Shown here in pieces: positions 54,210-63,275 of a DNA stretch of 64,000 nucleotides. The notes beneath the pieces are model-generated. The model was not told the origin of the DNA. It did not search any database and was given only the letters and a program-made list of their open reading frames with translations. A program made the position numbers and the translations under genes. The stretch comes from Burkholderia sp. OK233 (GTDB lineage Bacteria > Pseudomonadota > Gammaproteobacteria > Burkholderiales > Burkholderiaceae): NCBI RefSeq assembly GCF_900230185.1, contig NZ_OCSR01000002.1:3286001-3350000 (forward strand). Direction: 5' to 3'. Every line of letters begins with the position of its first letter. Position 1 is the stretch's first letter.

Positions 54210-55184
54210 CTAGGGGGCGGCAATAAAGCGATCTTCGAACTCACGTCGCAGTTCGATCTGGGCAGCGGCGCGACGATTCCCGGCGCAGGGCAGCTTTTCA
54301 ATCGCACAGCCCTGGTCGGTCTCACCAACGACCGCTTCGGCTCGCTGACCTTCGGCAATCAGTATGACTTCATGTTCGAGACGCTGACGCTCGGACTGTA
54401 TGACGGCGCGTTCCTGTTCGGTGGTATTTACGATTTTCGCCAGGGGCCGTTTACTGCGTTGGGCGTGCCGAACAATCCGACCGGCTCGTTCGACTTTGAC
54501 CGGATGGCGGGTGCAACGCGTGTAGGGAACTCAGTCAAGTATCGCAGCCCGGATATCTCGGGCTTCACTTTCGGCGCACTCTACGGCTTTGGCGGCGTGC
54601 CGGGTTCGTTTTCCGAAGACTCGACCATGAGCTTCGGTGCGAACTATGCGAACGGTCCATTCGGCATCGGAGCGGCGTACGTCGAAGTGAAGTATCCGCA
54701 ACTGGGCAACGGTCACGACGGTATCCGCAATTTCGGCGTGGGTGCGCACTATAACTTCGGCAGCGTGCTGGCCATGCTGCTGTACACGAACACGAAAAAT
54801 ACCGCGAGCGGCGCGAAGATCGACGTATACAAGGGCAGCGCGGCGTGGACGATCTCGGGGGCATGGACCCTCGGCCTCGACTATGCGTATATGAAAGGCA
54901 ACGACGTGCTGCTGGACAACAAGGCGCAGCAGATCACCACGGCGCTGCAATACAGTTTCTCGAAGCGCACCACGGGTTACGTCGAAGCGATGTATCAGCG
55001 CGCGGGCGGCGATGCGGCGGTGACGCGCGCGTGGATCAACGGCTTGTTGCAGCCGGACGGCGCGGCGAGCAACCGGTCGCAGACGCTTGCACGTATCGGT
55101 TTGCGCACCAGCTTCTGAGGAAGCGACGGTTGTTATTCAAGCAGAGTTGTCATGCGGTTTCTGCGAAGCTTGCCAACGTTGCTA

Positions 55185-57551
55185 TCAGAACAACTGTCTC
55201 TGCCCCGACACCAAGGTCGTAAAGTCATCGCGCAACAGCGGCAGGATCGCGTCGGCGACCGGTTGCAACTGCCGTGTCAGATAGTGTTCGTAGTCGATCG
55301 CCGAGCGCAACGTTTCGAGCGGTTCCGGTCCGGCTGTCGTCATCACATAGCTGATCCAGCCGCCGTCCTGGTATTGCAGCGGACGCCCCTGTTGCCGGTT
55401 GAACTCGTCGGCCACACGGGCCGCGCGCACATGCGGCGGCACGTTGCGCTCGTAGTCGCCGAGCGAGCGGCGCAGCCGCTTGCGGTACACGAGCTGATCG
55501 TCCAGCTTGCCTGCCAACGTGTCGCGCACGTAGTCACGTACATAGTCTTGATACGGCTGTTGCCTGAATATTCGCCCATAGAGTTCCTGCTGAAACTGCT
55601 GGGCGAGCGGCGTCCAATCGGTCCGCACCGTTTCGAGCCCCTTGTAGACGATGTCCTCGCTGCCGTCCGGCAAAACAGTCAGGCCGGCATAGCGTTTCTT
55701 GCTGCCTTCCTCGGCGCCGCGAATCGTCGGCATGAAGAAGCGCTTGTAGTGCCGCTCGAATTGCAACTCGAGCGCGCTCTCGAGCCCAAAACGTTCCTGC
55801 AGATTCTGCCGCCACCACGCGTTGATATGCTCCACAAGCGCCCGGCCGATGCGGCTTGAATCTTCCTCACTATGCGCGTGCTTCAGCCACACGAAAGTCG
55901 AATCCGTGTCGCCGTAAATGACCTCGTAGCCTTGCGCCTGAATGAGCTCACGCGTGGTGTGCATGATTTCATGGCCGCGCATGGTGATCGACGACGCGAG
56001 ACGCGGGTCGAAGAACCGGCAGCCGGTGGATCCGAGCACGCCGTAAAACGCGTTCATGATGATTTTCAACGCCTGTGAAAGCGGCTTGTTGTGCTCGCGT
56101 TTGGCGGCTTCGCGCCCTTGCCACACCTGGCCGACGATCGACGGCAAACAATGGCGTGCGCGCGAGAAACGCGCGCCGAGAAAGCCCGGCACCGATTGAT
56201 CGTCGCCGGGATTCAGCATGCCTTCCACGAGACCCACCGGGTCGATCAGAAACGTACGAATGATCGACGGGTACAGGCTCTTGTAGTCGAGCACCAGGAC
56301 CGAGTCGTAGAGGCCGGGCCGTGAATCCATCACGAAGCCACCGGGGCTTGCGGCACCGGCTACGTCGCCGAGATTCGGCGCAACGTAGCCTTGCCGATGC
56401 ATCCGCGGCATATACAGATGCGTGAACGCCGCGACCGATCCGCCGCTTCGATCCGCGGGCAGGCCGGTGACCGTCGCGCGTTCCAGCAGAAACGGCAGCA
56501 ACTCGGTCTTCGCAAAGATGCGCGTAACCAGCTCGCAATCCTTCAGGTTGTACCGCGCGAGCGCGGGCTTGTCCTCATCGAAGCGACGCTGGATTTCATC
56601 CATGCGCTGATACGGGTTGTCGATGGACTTGCCTTCGCCCAACACCGTGCGCGAGACATACTCGAGGCTGAACGACGGGAAACTCCACGTGGCGGAGCGC
56701 AGCGCTTCGATACCGTCGATGATCAATCTTCCTGCAGCACCCGCGAAGAAATGGTTCTGCTTGTGGCCGTGCTCGCGCCATTCCATGACCGCGCCGCCGC
56801 GGCCGAGCCGCAATGGCACGCGATATTGTTCGGCGTGCTGCTGCAGCACACGCAAATCGAACTGCACGAGGTTCCAGCCGATGATCGCGTCGGGGTCGTG
56901 CCGTTCCAGCCACACGTTCAGTTTTTCGAGCAGCTGTGCGCGGGTTTCGCAGTATTCGAGGTCGAAGTCGACACCGCTGGAGTCGCCGTTCGGCGGTCCC
57001 AGCATATAAACTTGGCGCTGCCCGCAACCTTCGAGCGCGATCGAATAGAGCTCGGCGTGCGCGCTGGTTTCGATATCGAGCGACACCAGTTTCAATGACG
57101 GCCGGTAGTTCGTCGCCGGCTTCAATTCGCCGTTCAGAAGCGGGCCGCCATCCTGTGCGTCGCCAGCGAACCACACCGGCGCGGTAATGAAGCGCTCCAT
57201 CATGTAGCGCTCGGGCGGGAAGATGTCGGCCTCGTAGACATCGACGCCGCCTTGTTTCAGGCGTTTCTCGAAACCCGTCAATTGCCGGTACTGCGGGCAG
57301 TAAAGCCCCATCACCGGGCGATGCTGGAAGTCGCACAGTTCGAGCGGGCGCAGATCGAGAGGCGCTTCGCGGCGCAGGATGGTTTCCGCTCGCTCGCGGT
57401 GATCGGCCGGAATGAAGGCCACCGAAGACTGAGGACGCAGGCGGACGTGACGAGGCCCACCGTCTGTTGCCAGCCAGAAATCCACCTCCGTGCCGACGGG
57501 CGTATCCCGCCAGTGTCGGGTCAAAATGAAACCCTGCTCAAGCTCAGTCAA
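55185..57551 (-). CDS. polB: DNA polymerase II (family B)
   Basis: A 788-residue polymerase. The proofreading exonuclease has Exo I VSLDIETS (near 155), Exo II in IIGWNLVQFD and Exo III YNLKDCEL. The polymerase domain has DYKSLYPSIIR, KIIMNAFYGVLGSTGC, YGDTDSTFVWL and KKRYAGL, all with key acidic residues intact. It fills gaps and supports translesion synthesis and replication restart after damage. No clear LexA box was seen upstream. The gene is convergent with the porin pseudogene. Confidence 0.95.
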   Translation of the reverse strand: MTELEQGFILTRHWRDTPVGTEVDFWLATDGGPRHVRLRPQSSVAFIPADHRERAETILRREAPLDLRPLELCDFQHRPVMGLYCPQYRQLTGFEKRLKQGGVDVYEADIFPPERYMMERFITAPVWFAGDAQDGGPLLNGELKPATNYRPSLKLVSLDIETSAHAELYSIALEGCGQRQVYMLGPPNGDSSGVDFDLEYCETRAQLLEKLNVWLERHDPDAIIGWNLVQFDLRVLQQHAEQYRVPLRLGRGGAVMEWREHGHKQNHFFAGAAGRLIIDGIEALRSATWSFPSFSLEYVSRTVLGEGKSIDNPYQRMDEIQRRFDEDKPALARYNLKDCELVTRIFAKTELLPFLLERATVTGLPADRSGGSVAAFTHLYMPRMHRQGYVAPNLGDVAGAASPGGFVMDSRPGLYDSVLVLDYKSLYPSIIRTFLIDPVGLVEGMLNPGDDQSVPGFLGARFSRARHCLPSIVGQVWQGREAAKREHNKPLSQALKIIMNAFYGVLGSTGCRFFDPRLASSITMRGHEIMHTTRELIQAQGYEVIYGDTDSTFVWLKHAHSEEDSSRIGRALVEHINAWWRQNLQERFGLESALELQFERHYKRFFMPTIRGAEEGSKKRYAGLTVLPDGSEDIVYKGLETVRTDWTPLAQQFQQELYGRIFRQQPYQDYVRDYVRDTLAGKLDDQLVYRKRLRRSLGDYERNVPPHVRAARVADEFNRQQGRPLQYQDGGWISYVMTTAGPEPLETLRSAIDYEHYLTRQLQPVADAILPLLRDDFTTLVSGQRQLF

Positions 57552-57768
57552 ACTTCCACCTCTAAACGGGCGTCATCGCCTGGCTCGATTTTACCGTTAT
57601 GCGCTTTGGGCCGCGCCCCCGTCGTTTTCGTGGCAGCGACGGGCGGCGTTTCGTTCGCGCGACACGTCTGGATGCAGACACGCTGCGTAGTCTGTATCAT
57701 CGTTTGGCAGCGATTCCTTCGGCGCAGGCCATGCGCCGGTCAAGTCTACTAAGAACGGAGTGAGCGAT

Positions 57769-58194
57769 ATGACGTTGAGCAAACTTGTTGTCGTGGTCGC
57801 GGTAGCTGCAACCAGCTTTGGTGCGCAGGCGCAAGTCGCCGGCACGCAACCCTTGAGCGTCACGGTCGAGCAGTCCAATGCGCTGCTGAGCGGCTGGAGC
57901 GTGAAGAAGAGCATTCTCGGCAAGACCGTCTACAACGATCAGAACGAGAAGATCGGTTCGATCCGCGATCTGGTGGTCGCACCCGACGGCTCGCTGTCCG
58001 CTGCCATCGTCTCCGCTGGCGGATTTCTCGGCGTGGCATCGCATGACGTAGCGGTGCCGATCGCTGCGCTGGATATTCGTTCGGGGAATTTCTATCTGGC
58101 GGGCGCGACCAAGGATGCCTTGAAGGCGACGCCCGAGTTTCAGTACAACAAGGTCCAGGCGCCGCCGAAGCCTAAAAAGCTGACCGGCCAGTAA
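57769..58194 (+). CDS. exported PRC-barrel domain protein
   Basis: A 141-residue protein from the ATG at 57769 (a GTG at 57760 is possible; GGAG is at 57756-57759). A signal peptide ends near GAQAQ. Residues 50-125 form a PRC barrel: SVKKSILGKTVYNDQNEKIG, then IRDLVVAPDGSLSAAIVSAGGF. The C terminus is Pro/Lys-rich. Such periplasmic PRC proteins are widespread in Burkholderia and of uncertain role. Confidence 0.82.
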   Translation: MTLSKLVVVVAVAATSFGAQAQVAGTQPLSVTVEQSNALLSGWSVKKSILGKTVYNDQNEKIGSIRDLVVAPDGSLSAAIVSAGGFLGVASHDVAVPIAALDIRSGNFYLAGATKDALKATPEFQYNKVQAPPKPKKLTGQ

Positions 58195-58201
58195 TGCGTC
58201 A

Positions 58202-58221
58202 AGCCGGCGGATTCGCCGGCT
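58202..58221. terminator. hairpin between convergent genes
   Basis: AGCCGGCG-GATT-CGCCGGCT is a perfect 8-bp stem seven bases after the PRC-barrel gene and three before the end of the convergent DUF2891 gene. It may act in both directions; no T run follows. Confidence 0.55.
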
Positions 58222-58224
58222 GAA

Positions 58225-59235
58225 TCACGCTTCCAATGCGAGCGTGGCGAACGTACCCAGCCAGTGTTCACCCATATAGTCGCCCGCCACATGCGGCAGG
58301 GCGCTCTGAAGATGCCGCTCGGCCGAATCGAACAATGCCGTCCGGCGCACGTCGCCAACGGGCAGTGCACGTGCCAACGACCGCTGGCACCATGCGCGGC
58401 TCAGATTCAGACCATCCAGGTGGGCGATCTTGCCGTCGGTACGGTCGGTCACGGTGACGGGTTCGAACAGCGTGGCGGGTTTTTTCGCGCCGAGATCGGG
58501 CAGAAAGCGCCCGAACCATTCAACGAATTGCGCGGGCGGCAACACGCGCCGCATCAATTCCGCTTCCATCAGCGAAGGCGACAAAAACTCGTCGCCGGCG
58601 GGCTCCCACGCCTGACAGGCGACATCGTTCAGGAACCAGCGCTCCGCCGTATTCACCAGCAGCGCCTCGAGCGATTCACGCGAAGTCTGCCGCGCGAAAT
58701 CGAGCGTGAGCGCTAGCGCGAATGCCATGTTGAAGTGCGTGCCGACGCGCAACGGGTAGGTCGCCTTCGGCAGAAATTCCTCGAAACGCTCGACAAAGGT
58801 CTTGGTAAGCGGCGCAAAGATCTTGGACCAGCGCGCGGCCTCCGACAGCTTCAGCGAATGAAGTTGCGCGCTCAGCGCGAGCAGCCATGCCCATCCATAC
58901 GGACGCTCGAAACCGCGATTGTGCGGCAGGTCGAGATACGCAAGCTCGCCGGCCACATTCGCTTCGGTGAAATGCTCGTCGACCACCGCGACGATGCGCG
59001 CTGCTTCAGGCAGATCGGGAAAGCGGTCGAGCAGATGCAGGATCAGCCAGTAGCCGTGCACGCATGAATGCCAGTCGTAGCTGCCGTAAAAAATCGGATG
59101 CAATGCGCGCGGACCTTGCACATCTTGCGGACCGGCGAGCGAGTGGGTCAGCTTGTTCGGATACTCGCGCGTGAGGTGGGCGAGCGCGAGATTGGCGAAT
59201 CTGGACGCGAATTCGGGTGTGAGTTGGACAGTCAT
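58225..59235 (-). CDS. DUF2891 family protein
   Basis: A 336-residue protein from the ATG at 59233-59235, which has AGGAGG six bases upstream; an upstream frame to 59295 lacks a ribosome site. Family features include HPIFYGSYDWHSCVHGYW, LDLPHNRGFERPYGWAWLLAL and RVGTHFNMAFALALTLDF, an (alpha/alpha)-barrel-like pattern. The biochemical role is not known. It is cytoplasmic, without signal peptide. Confidence 0.85.
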   Translation of the reverse strand: MTVQLTPEFASRFANLALAHLTREYPNKLTHSLAGPQDVQGPRALHPIFYGSYDWHSCVHGYWLILHLLDRFPDLPEAARIVAVVDEHFTEANVAGELAYLDLPHNRGFERPYGWAWLLALSAQLHSLKLSEAARWSKIFAPLTKTFVERFEEFLPKATYPLRVGTHFNMAFALALTLDFARQTSRESLEALLVNTAERWFLNDVACQAWEPAGDEFLSPSLMEAELMRRVLPPAQFVEWFGRFLPDLGAKKPATLFEPVTVTDRTDGKIAHLDGLNLSRAWCQRSLARALPVGDVRRTALFDSAERHLQSALPHVAGDYMGEHWLGTFATLALEA

Positions 59236-59310
59236 CGGCGCCTCCTCAAAAGCGGAATGCAATAGGTACGACAGTATGATATTGACGACCGACAATAGTA
59301 AAGCAGCCGG

Positions 59311-59430
59311 TCACAGCGCCCGGATCGCGCCATTCTGGCCGTTCAGTTCCAGCAGCGCGGCCGGCACGATATTGAAGTTCGGCGCCGTTGGCGCCATCAG
59401 AGTGCCGCAGAAGCCGCACAGTATGCCGAT
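59311..59430 (-). pseudogene. possible C-terminal remnant of an unknown gene
   Basis: The minus strand has a 38-residue open stretch (LCGFCGTLMAPTAPNF, then NIVPAALLELNGQNGAIRAL and TGA) with about 80 percent GC at third positions, much like the genes around it. It is preceded by an in-frame TAG and has no start. It may be the tail of a decayed gene, or chance. The rest of the 59236-59599 gap holds nothing recognisable beyond the promoter region of the next gene. Confidence 0.3.
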
Positions 59431-59599
59431 CTATCCAGAAAATGAATACAGGCCATTCCAACATTTAATTTGTGGATATGTCGGTGGTCCGATATGGTTC
59501 AACGATCCATTCCACACAGGACCATGCGGCGCAACGAACGCAACCCGATCAGGGCGCGCCGGACGAATCCTTGAGTCCTGATTTGCCGAGGCCAGAACC

Positions 59600-60817
59600 A
59601 TGTTCGACCGCGTATTCGTCAATGCCGTAGACGCTGACGGCAACCCGCTTAACCTCGCCGTGCATGAGGGGCGCTTTGTCGCCATCGGTCCGGAACGTCC
59701 TGCGATCGACGGTGCGGAGGTCGTCGATCTGGCCGGGCACCTGGTGTTGCCGGGGTTTGTCGATGGACATATTCACCTCGATAAAAGCTTCGTTGGCGAT
59801 CGCTGGCGTCCTCATCGTCATGTCGGGAGCCTGCGTGAGCGTCTCGCTATCGAAAAGCAGGAACTGGCAAGCGCCGCACCTATCGTCGAGCGCGCCGATG
59901 CGCTGATCCGCCAGGCCGCCTCGTTCGGCACCATTGCGATGCGCAGCCATGTCGACGTCGACGCGACGACGGGTCTGACCAACCTGCATGCCGTGATGGA
60001 AGCACGCGAGAAATGGCGTGGCGTGGTGGATATCGAACTCGTCGCGTTCCCGCAGGCGGGCGTCGTGTCGTGTCCGGGCACGGCGGAGATGCTCGATGCG
60101 GCAGCCCGTGAAGGTGCGCAGGTGGTGGGCGGTATCGACCCCACAACGCTGGATGGCGACGCCGATGGCCAGCTCGATATTGTCTTCGGCATTGCTGAAA
60201 AGCGCGGTGTGAAAATCGATATTCACCTGCATGAGCCGGGGCAGCAGGGGATCGATCAACTGCACCGCATTGCCGCGCGTACCCATGCATCGGGGTTGAA
60301 CGGCCGGGTATCGGTGAGCCACGCCTACGGGCTCGGCGACGTCGCACCCGAGGTGGTGGATCGTGTCGCCGTCGCGCTTGCGGAAGCCGGTGTATCGATC
60401 ATGACGAATGCGCCGGGCGACCGCGCGTTCCCGCCGATCCTGCAACTGCGCGCAGCCGGTGTGCGCGTGTTCACCGGCAATGACAACATTCAGGACGCAT
60501 GGTGGCCGTATGGCAACGGCGACATGTTGCAACGAGCCATGCTTGTTGGTTACCGCTCCGGTTTTTATACGGATGAAGAACTGGGCGTCGCGCTTCATAT
60601 GGCGACGGAAGCGGGCGCTGCGGTGCTGGGGAAAAGCGGCTACGGACTGAAGGTTGGCAATGAGGCGACCTTCGTCGTTGTGAAAGCGCCGAACGCCGCC
60701 GCTGCCGTCGCTGCGGCACCGGCCGATCGGGCCATCGTTCGAAGCGGTCAATTCTGGGGCGATTCGTCCCGCTTGCTGTTCAAGGTCACGACGGCCGGAC
60801 AGGGCTTTGTCGACTGA
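59600..60817 (+). CDS. amidohydrolase (cytosine deaminase-like), copy A
   Basis: A 405-residue metal-dependent hydrolase of the cytosine deaminase/atrazine hydrolase-like family. Metal-site regions are LPGFVDGHIHLDKSF, RSHVDVDATTGL, KIDIHLHEPG, RVSVSHAYGLG and the Asp in VFTGNDNIQDAWWPYG. The substrate is probably a cyclic or amide nitrogen compound. Its 3' end overlaps by 32 bases the 3' end of a paralogous gene on the other strand. Confidence 0.87.
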   Translation: MFDRVFVNAVDADGNPLNLAVHEGRFVAIGPERPAIDGAEVVDLAGHLVLPGFVDGHIHLDKSFVGDRWRPHRHVGSLRERLAIEKQELASAAPIVERADALIRQAASFGTIAMRSHVDVDATTGLTNLHAVMEAREKWRGVVDIELVAFPQAGVVSCPGTAEMLDAAAREGAQVVGGIDPTTLDGDADGQLDIVFGIAEKRGVKIDIHLHEPGQQGIDQLHRIAARTHASGLNGRVSVSHAYGLGDVAPEVVDRVAVALAEAGVSIMTNAPGDRAFPPILQLRAAGVRVFTGNDNIQDAWWPYGNGDMLQRAMLVGYRSGFYTDEELGVALHMATEAGAAVLGKSGYGLKVGNEATFVVVKAPNAAAAVAAAPADRAIVRSGQFWGDSSRLLFKVTTAGQGFVD

Positions 60818-62018
60818 GTGCGTCAATCAACTCGCCGTCGCGCACGACGATGCGTCCGTTTGCGATGACCAGGCGGCGCTTGGGCCGGGCAACCACGGCA
60901 TGCGCGACGCACTCGGCATCGACCAGCACGAGGTCCGCGCGTGCACCGACACGCAGGCCATAGTCGGCGAAACCGCAACCTCGAGCGGCAGCGTCGCTCA
61001 CGCAGTCGAAGGCAATCGCGAGATCGTCGTCGCGTCGCAAGTCGTAGCGCATGCCGATCAGCATCGCGCGCTCGAGCATGTCCGGCACGCCATACGGCGA
61101 CCAGGTGTCGCGAATACCATCGTTGCCGCCGAAGATGGTGATGCCTTTGTCCCTGCAAACCTTGAGCGGCGGAAGGGGGCGAGACGGCGGCGCGCTGGTC
61201 AGAAGCGCCACGCGCAGATGCGCGATCCGTTCGAGCAGCGTGTCGCGCTCAAGTTCCGGTAGTGCACCGAGGCAGAACGCGTGGCTGACGACGACCTGAC
61301 CCTGCATGCCCATCGCCTCGACGCGATCGAGCAGCAGTTTCAGCGTGAATGCGCCGACCTCACCGGGTTCGTGCAGATGGATGTCGATCGGCTTGCGATA
61401 GCGTTCCGCCAGCTCGAAGGTCGCATTCAACGACGCGACGGGATCGCCGTCGATCAAGGCAGGATCGAGCGCGCCGAGTACGTCGGCGCCTGCGGCGAGT
61501 GCGCTACCGAGTAGTTCGACCGTGCCGGGACGGATCAGCATCCCCGACTGGGGAAACGCGACGATCTGCATGTCCAGCAAATCGCGCATCGTCTGCCGCG
61601 TGCTGAGCACGCCTTCGACGTAGCGCAGCCCCGCGTTGGTATCGACGTCGACGTGGGTACGCAGGCGCGTCGTGCCTGCCTGCACGAAGGCCCGCGCCAG
61701 CGCGAGCGACTGGCTGGCCGCATCGTGTCCCGACGTCTTGCGCCATTCGCGCTCGTTGTTGATCCGGTCGGTGAGTGCCGGGCCGACCTCGTTGCGATAC
61801 CACGAGCGGCCCCAGTGGCTTTTGTCGAGGTGCGTGTGCCCTTCGACGAAACCCGGCAGCAGCAACGCACCGCCGCCGTCTTCGGTCAGAGCGCCAGGTT
61901 GCGCTTCGACATGCGGGCCGAGCGTCGCGATGCGACCGTCGACGATGGATAAAGAAACCGGTTGGCCGTCAGCCAGCCGGACGTTGGAGAGAAGAATAGA
62001 GCGAGTCATGGTGGTCAT
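60786..62018 (-). CDS. amidohydrolase (cytosine deaminase-like), copy B
   Basis: A 410-residue paralogue of the convergent gene, with LPGFVEGHTHLDKSHWG, RTHVDVDTNAGL, PIDIHLHEPGEVGAF, VVVSHAFCLG and the Asp in IFGGNDGIRDTWSPYG. Start is 62018 or an ATG at 62009; neither has a strong ribosome site. It is divergent from the LysR gene at 62197, which is the likely regulator. The pair arrangement (inverted paralogues) may reflect an old inverted duplication. Confidence 0.87.
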   Translation of the reverse strand: MTTMTRSILLSNVRLADGQPVSLSIVDGRIATLGPHVEAQPGALTEDGGGALLLPGFVEGHTHLDKSHWGRSWYRNEVGPALTDRINNEREWRKTSGHDAASQSLALARAFVQAGTTRLRTHVDVDTNAGLRYVEGVLSTRQTMRDLLDMQIVAFPQSGMLIRPGTVELLGSALAAGADVLGALDPALIDGDPVASLNATFELAERYRKPIDIHLHEPGEVGAFTLKLLLDRVEAMGMQGQVVVSHAFCLGALPELERDTLLERIAHLRVALLTSAPPSRPLPPLKVCRDKGITIFGGNDGIRDTWSPYGVPDMLERAMLIGMRYDLRRDDDLAIAFDCVSDAAARGCGFADYGLRVGARADLVLVDAECVAHAVVARPKRRLVIANGRIVVRDGELIDALSRQSPVRPS

Positions 62019-62196
62019 GCCGATTCAACAGAAGTGGCGATACGGATCTGCGCGCCGCTTCGTCGCGGCTGCCGAGGAATTGCTTGATGTTATCCATCTC
62101 ACCCGGCATTCGAAAATTAAATGTTCAAATGCATACTAGTGGGGGATTGGATACTATTAATTAGACATATGCCGTTATCAGGCGCTGCGAGGCTCA

Positions 62197-63078
62197 ATGA
62201 AACCCAACGCGAAAGCGCGTACACCGCTATTCGATCTGGATCTGCTGAAGGCCATCGTCATGGTGGCCGATTGCGGCACCTTTACTGCGGCTTCCGCACG
62301 GCTTCATTCCACGCAGTCCACCGTGAGTCAGAAAGTGAAGCGCCTGGAAGACATGGCGGGGCACAAGCTTCTCGAGCGGGGCAGTCGTGACGTGAGTCCG
62401 ACCGATGCCGGCGAAACCTTGCTCGCCTACGCGCGCCGCATGCTTGCTCTCAACGATGAAATGATTGAAGCGCTGTCGGGCGCGACGGTGGGGCTGACTG
62501 TCCGGCTGGGCGTGCCGGAAGATTTCGTCGGCGGGCCGACAACCCATATGCTCGCCGCGTTCAACCGCAAGCATCCGCAGATCAAGCTGGAAGTGACCAG
62601 CGGATTGAGCCGCGACCTGGGCAACAGTTACGATCGCGGCGACCTCGATCTGATTCTCGTGAAGCAGCGGCGCAATAGCCGCGAGGCCGTTGCATGTTGG
62701 CCGGAGCAATTGAGGTGGATCGACAGTGCGAAGAACCCTTCAATCCAGCTTGATCCGATTCCCATCGTCGCGTTTCCGCCGCGCGGGTTATACCGTGACG
62801 ACATGACCAACGCGATCGAAGGACTCGGGCGCCGCTGGCGGATGAGCTTTATCAGCTCGAGTTTGAGCGGAATCCAGGCAGCCGTTGCCGATGGTCTCGG
62901 TATCAGTCTGCTGCCCGCTCGCGCGGTGACGGCGGATCACGCCGTGCTGACACCGAAAAGCGGGCTGCCTTCAATCGAAACCATGGATATCGCGCTGCTG
63001 CACCGTCCGACGGCAGATGCCGCCGTCAAGGAGCTCGCGCGCGCGTTGGCACGTATGTTTGGGCCGCAGCGGAGATAA
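62197..63078 (+). CDS. LysR-family regulator next to amidohydrolases
   Basis: A 293-residue regulator. The HTH is DLLKAIVMVADCGTFTAASA followed by RLHSTQSTVSQKVKRLEDMAGHKLLERGSR, and the effector domain spans 95-285. It is divergent from amidohydrolase B; the AT-rich intergenic stretch 62110-62170 would hold its operator. Its gene is followed by about 200 bases (63079-63275) with no gene. Confidence 0.87.
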   Translation: MKPNAKARTPLFDLDLLKAIVMVADCGTFTAASARLHSTQSTVSQKVKRLEDMAGHKLLERGSRDVSPTDAGETLLAYARRMLALNDEMIEALSGATVGLTVRLGVPEDFVGGPTTHMLAAFNRKHPQIKLEVTSGLSRDLGNSYDRGDLDLILVKQRRNSREAVACWPEQLRWIDSAKNPSIQLDPIPIVAFPPRGLYRDDMTNAIEGLGRRWRMSFISSSLSGIQAAVADGLGISLLPARAVTADHAVLTPKSGLPSIETMDIALLHRPTADAAVKELARALARMFGPQRR

Positions 63079-63275
63079 CGCCTTCTTTGGTGCCTGCAGC
63101 AAGGTATTCAGCGATCGCCTTTTGCTAACATGCCAGGCAGAAGCCAGCAGCAGATTCTGCTGATGGTGTGCGGACGAGCAACAGAGATTGCCGATGCGGT
63201 GGGCAACATAAGTAACGGTTGCTGGGCGTGCCCAATAGACTATGTCTAGCTCACCAACCAACAGGAGGAGTTACT

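Larger units (their letters stand above)
52494..55118 (+). pseudogene. porin gene split by IS701 copy 2
   Basis: The 5' part (52494-52710) codes a signal peptide ending FAGAQ and SSVTLQGVIDAGVTYVNN up to FKGSED. The 3' part (54214-55118) resumes as GGGNKAIFELTSQFDLGSG and ends in TSF, with the rest of a typical Burkholderiaceae porin. Removing the IS and one CTAG restores an uninterrupted 373-residue frame reading GSEDLGGGNKAIFEL across the join. The start overlaps the Rieske stop, so the porin was the last gene of the catabolic operon. Confidence 0.92.

Noticed and set aside
57552..57720. LexA-type SOS box upstream of DNA polymerase II
   Set aside because: No CTGT-N8-ACAG match was found in this interval, so damage control cannot be claimed from sequence.
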